From Candidatus Omnitrophota bacterium (GTDB lineage: Bacteria; Omnitrophota; Gorgyraeia; Zapsychrales; Fredricksoniimonadaceae), in NCBI GenBank assembly GCA_002753745.1, contig PEAR01000004.1, forward strand, positions 1 to 45,003: a stretch of 45,003 bases of DNA, read 5' to 3'. Under the pieces are notes generated by a model. The model was not told the origin of the DNA and did no database searches. It was given only the letters and a program-made list of their open reading frames with translations. This document shows, piece by piece, positions 40,669 through 45,003 of this stretch; the first letter of the stretch is position 1; each line of letters starts with the position of its first letter. The position numbers and the translations under genes are program-made.

Positions 40669-41271
40669 TTAGGGTTTAACCGGTAAAGCCGAGATAACCT
40701 CGTCAACCAGGCCGTAATCCTTGGCCTCCTGGGCTGACATAAAGAAATCACGGTCTGAATCCTTCATGACCTTTTCGATCGGCTGATTCGAATGTTTTGC
40801 CAGAATAGCTGTCAAATTCTGCTTCATGCGCAGGATCTCCTGAGCCTGAATATGAATATCGCTGGCCGTCCCTTCCGCTCCACCCCAGGGTTGATGGATC
40901 ATGATGCGCGCATTGGGAAGAGCAAAACGCTTGCCCGTCGCTCCAGCTGTCAAAAGGACTGCCCCCATGCTGGCGGCCTGCCCCATACAAAATGTTGACA
41001 CCTTGGGTTTCACAAACTGCATCGTGTCATAAATAGCCAACCCTGCCGTCACTGAACCGCCCGGTGAGTTTATATAGATACTAATGTCCTTGGCAGGATC
41101 TTCAGACTGCAAAAACAAAAGCTGCGCCACAACAAGATTTGCCACCACATCATCAATGGCCGTCCCCAGAAAAATGATCCGTTCTTTCAAAAGACGGGAA
41201 AAAATATCATATGCCCGCTCAGCATGTCCGGTATTCTCAACAACCATCGGGACCAAATTAGCATGTACCAT
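40669..41271 (-). CDS. clpP: ATP-dependent Clp protease proteolytic subunit
   Basis: 200 residues from the ATG at 41271, which has GGAGG and overlaps the stop of tig (TAATG); a longer frame to 41289 starts inside tig. The catalytic triad is Ser101 (GQAASMGA), His126 (MIHQP) and Asp175 (SDRDFFMSA). Also visible are [20 protein letters not shown] and the helical handle. tig-clpP is a common pair; clpX, often next, is missing here. Confidence 0.98.
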   Translation of the reverse strand: MVHANLVPMVVENTGHAERAYDIFSRLLKERIIFLGTAIDDVVANLVVAQLLFLQSEDPAKDISIYINSPGGSVTAGLAIYDTMQFVKPKVSTFCMGQAASMGAVLLTAGATGKRFALPNARIMIHQPWGGAEGTASDIHIQAQEILRMKQNLTAILAKHSNQPIEKVMKDSDRDFFMSAQEAKDYGLVDEVISALPVKP

Positions 41272-42164
41272 TAAGCTGCCTCCTGCCATTTAGCTTCCTT
41301 CAATAAAAACTCCATCACCTTGACCGTAAGATTTTCATCCTTGACGGGAACAATATTCTCCTTTTCGGCGATCTTCTGAAGAATAAGATAAGACCTGACA
41401 TCCTTCTCAGCCGCTTCACGGATCTCTTTTTCTGCCTCGAGAGTCTTCTTCCCAATAGCGTCTTCTTTAGCGCCGTACTGCTTGAGACGATTCTGGAATT
41501 CTTCAATACGTCCATGGAACTGACGCTCCACCAGCGATGCCGGGACCGGAAACTCTGCCTTTTTCAAAAGAGCTTCTACAAGCTGATTTTCAATGTCAAC
41601 GCGGTTCTGACGCTCCTTGTCAAACTCCAAATTACGCTTTAATGCTTTCTTAAACTCTTCGAGGGTCGGGAAACCAACACTCTTGGCAAAAGCATCGTCA
41701 AGGACCGTATTCTCATCCAATCCGCGGCCTTTTTTGAAGAAGTCCAATGTTTTACCAAGCTCTTCATCTGTCACATCAGCGGATTTCTTAACGATCTTGA
41801 TCCCCTTGTATTCCTTCACGTCAACGTCAGGCCGCAGATCAACCGTGGCCCGAAACGTCAGGACACCTTCCTTCAACTCCACCTTATCGATCATCGGCAA
41901 ATCAATCGGAGAAATCTTCTCGGACGCCAGCCCCTCCTGGTACACTTCCGGGATAAGATTCTTTAGCATTTCTTCCTTGGCGGTCTTGCCATGGGCAGAC
42001 TCGACAAGATTCTTCGGTGCTTTACCCGGACGAAAACCCGGGATCTTGGCATGTTTGACGATCTGGGCTAGAACATCACCGGTCATTTTAGCAACACGAT
42101 CCTTAGGGACCTCGAAATTCATTTCCCGCCTTAATGCATCAACCTTCTTAACAGAAACTTTCAT
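41271..42164 (-). CDS. tig: Trigger factor without PPIase domain
   Basis: 297 residues from the ATG at 42164 with GAGGAG upstream; the longer frame to 42254 overlaps lptB. The ribosome-binding domain has the signature GFRPGKAP (43-50) and the pattern [19 protein letters not shown] (104-122). After DFFKKGRG near 145 the sequence goes directly to the start of the C-terminal chaperone arm ([26 protein letters not shown]), so the FKBP-like PPIase domain (about residues 150-245 in the roughly 430-residue E. coli protein) is absent. The C-terminal arm ends with [12 protein letters not shown]. Binding of nascent chains should remain; prolyl isomerase activity should not. It is 40 bp downstream of lptB and overlaps clpP. 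Confidence 0.93.
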   Translation of the reverse strand: MKVSVKKVDALRREMNFEVPKDRVAKMTGDVLAQIVKHAKIPGFRPGKAPKNLVESAHGKTAKEEMLKNLIPEVYQEGLASEKISPIDLPMIDKVELKEGVLTFRATVDLRPDVDVKEYKGIKIVKKSADVTDEELGKTLDFFKKGRGLDENTVLDDAFAKSVGFPTLEEFKKALKRNLEFDKERQNRVDIENQLVEALLKKAEFPVPASLVERQFHGRIEEFQNRLKQYGAKEDAIGKKTLEAEKEIREAAEKDVRSYLILQKIAEKENIVPVKDENLTVKVMEFLLKEAKWQEAA

Positions 42165-42204
42165 GAACAAAAACTCCTCTTTGACAACATTAATAAAAGC
42201 ACTT

Positions 42205-42927
42205 CTACATCGTAAACTTTTCACCCAAATAAACTTTTCGTGCATTCGGATCATTAATCAGATCCTGTGCCGTACCTGAAACCATAATACGCCCTTCCGC
42301 CACCAGATAGGCCCTGTCGACGATAGAAAGGGTTTCACGGACATTATGGTCAGTTAATAATATACCTAACCCCCGTTTTTTCAAGTCTTTGATGATTTCC
42401 TGGGCTTCAGCAACCACAATCGGATCAATTCCGGAAAACGGCTCATCAAGTAAAAGAAATGAAGGGTTTGTAACCAGCGCCCTGGTTATCTCCAGGCGAC
42501 GGCGTTCCCCGCCGGATAGCGTATAGGCCTTGCTTCTGGCAAGATGAGCAATATTTAACTCACAGAGTAAAGAATCCAGCCTGGCACGGCGTTCCCGCGG
42601 ACCAATATCCAATGTTTCCAAAACAGCCATAATATTTTCCTCGACCGTCAACTTCCGGAAAATTGATGGCTCCTGCGCCAGGTACCCCATCCCCAGACGG
42701 CAACGGTCATGGATCGGCTTGCTGGTGATGTCCTCCTGGTCAAAGAAAATACTGCCGCGATCGGGACGCACGATACCAACCGCCATGTAAAAAGACGTTG
42801 TCTTGCCCGCGCCATTCGGTCCCAATAGCCCGACGATTTCGGAACGGCCCACCGTCAAGCTTAATCCGTTGACGACCGAACGGTTGTTATAAATCTTTAC
42901 GAGGTCTTTTACTTCCAAGAGGTCCAT
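42205..42927 (-). CDS. lptB: LPS export ABC transporter ATP-binding protein LptB
   Basis: 240 residues from the ATG at 42927; a longer frame to 42981 is inside the lptC-lptA gene and ribosome sites are weak. LptB powers extraction of LPS from the inner membrane with LptFG. Seen are Walker A GPNGAGKTTSFYM, the Q-loop in MGYLAQEPSIFRKLTVEENI, signature LSGGERRRLEITRAL, Walker B LLLDEPFSGIDPI and the H-loop TDHNVRETL. The FRKLTVEENIMAVLE segment is typical for LptB rather than LivF. It follows the lptC-lptA gene by 10 bp. Confidence 0.96.
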   Translation of the reverse strand: MDLLEVKDLVKIYNNRSVVNGLSLTVGRSEIVGLLGPNGAGKTTSFYMAVGIVRPDRGSIFFDQEDITSKPIHDRCRLGMGYLAQEPSIFRKLTVEENIMAVLETLDIGPRERRARLDSLLCELNIAHLARSKAYTLSGGERRRLEITRALVTNPSFLLLDEPFSGIDPIVVAEAQEIIKDLKKRGLGILLTDHNVRETLSIVDRAYLVAEGRIMVSGTAQDLINDPNARKVYLGEKFTM

Positions 42928-42937
42928 GGTATCCCGT

Positions 42938-43768
42938 TTAAAATTTGAACGCGCTGCTCGCGTTGCTGTCGCCCGGATCAATAAGGAGCTTTGGCCGCCC
43001 GGTCAAAATCATCTTCTGATCATCCGCTCTGTAAACAAGACTTTCGGAATGGGTAATGTTATTGCCCTGTTGCACTTCCACATTTCCGGTACAGGTAATC
43101 TGCTTGATTTTCTTCGTCTGATCATCAAACAAAACAACCATCCGGTCAGCTTTCAACTGCCGTCCGCTGGACGGTTCGGTCGCCACCACATTCACCGTAA
43201 AAACAGCGGTCATGCTGGTTTGATCAAGCTCCATGGGGCCGTCAGATGTAATCTGAATCCGGTTATTGGTATGCGCATTACTTTCGGCCTGGATATCCGC
43301 CATCACATCGCTTTTAAGTTTGGCGTCTTTCATGCTCGGGTGAGCCTCCATGCCAATCCCTTGAACCCTCATCGACTTGTCTTCAATAGTTACCGGATCA
43401 TCGGTCTTGACCAGGTCTTTCTGACGCTGCCAGTCCAGGGTGTCCGTCTTCATCACCGACCCGCGCTCTGCCGTAATAACAACGTCCTGCTGCAAATTAA
43501 CATCACCTGTAACCTTGTCAATGGTCCCTCTTTTAGCCGTGAGGTTCATATCCTCCTGGCCATAGGAATTCGCATTGACATTGGTGACCGCCACCGAATT
43601 GCCGACGATATCAGCCTTATCTCCCTTAATATCCCAGGACTTGGTCCCATTGTCGGAATAACCCTGAAGATTAAATCCCTCGATCTGCTGGGATGTTTCC
43701 GCACTTTCCGCCCTGGTCTGCGATAAGAAAACGATCAAAGCCGCTAATAAAAATATGAAGCCCTTCAT
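42938..43768 (-). CDS. LptC and LptA domains joined in one LPS-transport protein
   Basis: 276 residues from the ATG at 43768, which overlaps the kdsC stop as ATGA. A signal or anchor helix (1-20) is followed by an LptC-like domain (about 28-165, starting IEGFNLQGYSDNGTKSWDIKGDKADI) and an LptA/OstA-like domain (about 170-265, with ITSDGPMELDQ, LKADRMVVLFDDQTKKIKQITCTGNVEVQQGNNITHSESLVYRADDQKMILTG). Both are stacked beta-jellyroll folds that pass LPS across the periplasm. E. coli has separate LptC (191) and LptA (185) proteins. Neighbours kdsC and lptB fit. The exact domain border is inferred from sequence patterns. Confidence 0.85.
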   Translation of the reverse strand: MKGFIFLLAALIVFLSQTRAESAETSQQIEGFNLQGYSDNGTKSWDIKGDKADIVGNSVAVTNVNANSYGQEDMNLTAKRGTIDKVTGDVNLQQDVVITAERGSVMKTDTLDWQRQKDLVKTDDPVTIEDKSMRVQGIGMEAHPSMKDAKLKSDVMADIQAESNAHTNNRIQITSDGPMELDQTSMTAVFTVNVVATEPSSGRQLKADRMVVLFDDQTKKIKQITCTGNVEVQQGNNITHSESLVYRADDQKMILTGRPKLLIDPGDSNASSAFKF

Positions 43769-44262
43769 TCGACTTTCCATTTCCCCTGGGCTTTCAGGAC
43801 CTTCTCGATCACTTCCCGGACAGCGCCGCGACCGCCGTTATTTTTTGTAACATAATGGACCAGCTTTTTAATATCCGCCGAAGCATTGGCCACCGCGACC
43901 GCGAATCCCGCCCTCTTTAGAATGACAGCATCCGGCAGGTCATCACCGATAAAACAAACCTCAGCGTCAACAACCTTGAATTTCTTGAGCATCTCCTCGT
44001 AGGCCCCGATCTTGGGGTACGCATCAAGATAAACCGCATCGATCTTCAGATCGTCTGTCCGCGCCTTGACCGCCCGGCAACTGCGAGCGGAGATAACGGC
44101 TGTCAGAAAACCGGCTTTGCGCGCCCGGTTGATCCCGCAACCGTCCTGGACATCAAAAAATTTCAATTCCCGCCCTGTCCCATCATAAACAATACAGCCG
44201 TCCGTCAGGACGCCGTCGACATCCATGGCAATCACCTTGATGTTCTTGAGTTTTTTCATCAT
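43765..44262 (-). CDS. kdsC: 3-deoxy-D-manno-octulosonate 8-phosphate phosphatase
   Basis: 165 residues, a C0-type HAD phosphatase. It releases phosphate from KDO-8-P to give KDO for LPS inner core. Catalytic Asp14 and Asp16 are in AMDVDGVLTDG, the second motif is the Ser of VISARS, and FIGDDLPD binds Mg. Length is normal for the tetrameric family without cap domain. It overlaps kdsD by 4 bp upstream and lptC-lptA by 4 bp downstream. Confidence 0.97.
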   Translation of the reverse strand: MMKKLKNIKVIAMDVDGVLTDGCIVYDGTGRELKFFDVQDGCGINRARKAGFLTAVISARSCRAVKARTDDLKIDAVYLDAYPKIGAYEEMLKKFKVVDAEVCFIGDDLPDAVILKRAGFAVAVANASADIKKLVHYVTKNNGGRGAVREVIEKVLKAQGKWKVE

Positions 44263-45003
44263 CTCGCCAGCCCTGCTTTCAGAAGATCCTGGACATCCAA
44301 AAGGCCAACCAAAGAGCCCTTGGCATCCACCACCGGCAACTCATCGACTTTCTTAGACATCAACAAGTCGAACGCTTCCGCCGCCAAACGGCTCTCAACA
44401 ATTGTTAAAGGATGACGGGTCATTACTTCGCAAACCTCGCGATTAAGAACCTGCGTATCATCTTCAATGTGCCGGCGCAAGTCGCCATCCGTAAAAATGC
44501 CGACAAATTTCTTCTTTTTATCCATGACGCAAGCGGAACCACACCGTGCCTGGGTGATCGATAGCAATACATCTTTTACCAACATTGTTTCAGGAACACG
44601 GGAAAAGTTATTTCCTTTGCGCATAATATCCCCGACCGTCAACAATAAGCGTCGACCTAAATTTCCGCCGGGATGAAAAAATGCAAAATCCTCACGCTTG
44701 AAATTCTTACGCTCAATCAAGCACGCCGCCAAAGCATCCCCCATCGCCAGCGTCGCCGTCGTTGATGCCATCGGTGCCAACCCCAAAGGACATCCTTCCT
44801 GTTTGACACCGACATCCAAAACCAGATCACAATGCCTGGCCAGCGAAGATTTCAAAGCGCCTGTCATCGCTACCGTCCGACATCCGATCTTCTTAAGCAG
44901 CGGCAGCAAACGCACCGTTTCCTCAGTCTCACCGCTGGAAGAAATTAAGATCACCACATCCGCCCGGGTGACCTGCCCGAGGTCTCCATGGACAGCTTCA
45001 GCG
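44259..45003 (-). CDS. kdsD: D-arabinose 5-phosphate isomerase, 5' end beyond window
   Basis: 248 visible codons; the reading frame continues off the right edge (AEAVHGDLGQVTRADVVILISSSGETEE...), so the N-terminus is missing. It converts ribulose 5-phosphate to arabinose 5-phosphate for KDO. The SIS domain shows HGDLGQV, ISSSGETEE, the family-specific CPLGLAPMASTTATLAMGDALAACL and FHPGGNLGRRLL. Two CBS domains follow (ACVMDKKKKFVGIFTDGDLRRHI and DELPVVDAKGSLVGLLDVQDLLKAG). It overlaps kdsC by 4 bp and heads the kds-lpt operon seen here. Confidence 0.96.
   Translation of the reverse strand, partial: AEAVHGDLGQVTRADVVILISSSGETEETVRLLPLLKKIGCRTVAMTGALKSSLARHCDLVLDVGVKQEGCPLGLAPMASTTATLAMGDALAACLIERKNFKREDFAFFHPGGNLGRRLLLTVGDIMRKGNNFSRVPETMLVKDVLLSITQARCGSACVMDKKKKFVGIFTDGDLRRHIEDDTQVLNREVCEVMTRHPLTIVESRLAAEAFDLLMSKKVDELPVVDAKGSLVGLLDVQDLLKAGLAR

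Noticed and set aside
1-45003. tRNA, rRNA and CRISPR loci
   Set aside because: No cloverleaf-like sequence ending in CCA context, no conserved rRNA segments, and no regularly spaced direct repeats were recognised by eye; a tRNAscan or Infernal run would settle this.

Overview
This 45 kb window looks like chromosomal sequence from an uncultured Gram-negative-type (diderm) bacterium. The evidence is the LPS genes (kdsD, kdsC, a joined lptC-lptA, lptB), ExbB/ExbD, an OmpA-type lipoprotein, and several separate sets of type IV pilus or secretion parts. An Omnitrophota-like (former OP3) candidate phylum seems the best guess, but this is inference from gene content only; no rRNA gene is present to test it. 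Genes are packed tightly, often with ATGA or TGATG overlaps, and nearly all lie on the minus strand. The exceptions are two small plus-strand islands, amt-glnK and a regulator pair. I see no tRNA, rRNA, CRISPR array or transposase gene.

Layout from left to right. Positions 1-5916 (minus) hold an operon running from a large periplasmic TPR protein through ExbB, ExbD, a short TonB-like protein, a zinc-ribbon membrane protein and a pilin-like membrane protein to a PilM/PilN- or GspL-like assembly protein cut by the window edge. Next come uvrA, a lysine-rich two-repeat small protein with a strong terminator, and nadX-panC. A plus-strand amt-glnK unit follows behind a very good sigma70-type promoter and a structured leader. 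Positions 12694-18740 (minus) hold a pilus cluster that resembles the IncI1/R64 thin-pilus set: PilS-like pilin, a second prepilin, a PilV-like tip protein with a phage tail-collar domain, a TraU-like conjugation protein, a small TraF-like secreted protein, PilP, a PilQ/GspE ATPase and a PilR/GspF platform. spoVG lies just upstream, and divergent from spoVG is an XRE-cupin regulator followed by a degenerate receiver.

From 20254 to the right edge the window is a long minus-strand housekeeping array. In order of transcription (right to left) it is kdsD-kdsC-lptCA-lptB, tig-clpP, a class V aminotransferase, serA, a membrane protein, purA, an OmpA lipoprotein with a coiled-coil partner, uppS-cdsA-dxr-rseP, a CpaF-like ATPase, proS-rimP-nusA-infB-trpS, and scpA-ruvB-spoIID. 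These cover LPS export, protein folding and turnover, serine and purine synthesis, isoprenoid and phospholipid precursors, translation, and chromosome upkeep.

The strongest candidate for something undescribed is the pilus cluster at 12.7-18.7 kb, which combines R64-type pilus genes, TraU-like and TraF-like conjugation proteins, and a pseudopilin fused to a tail-collar domain. Several housekeeping proteins also depart from the norm. Amt has Glu in place of the first twin-His residue, and its PII partner has Glu at the Tyr51 position. ExbD lacks its membrane Asp. Trigger factor lacks its PPIase domain, ProRS lacks its editing insertion, and a receiver domain lacks its phospho-acceptor.
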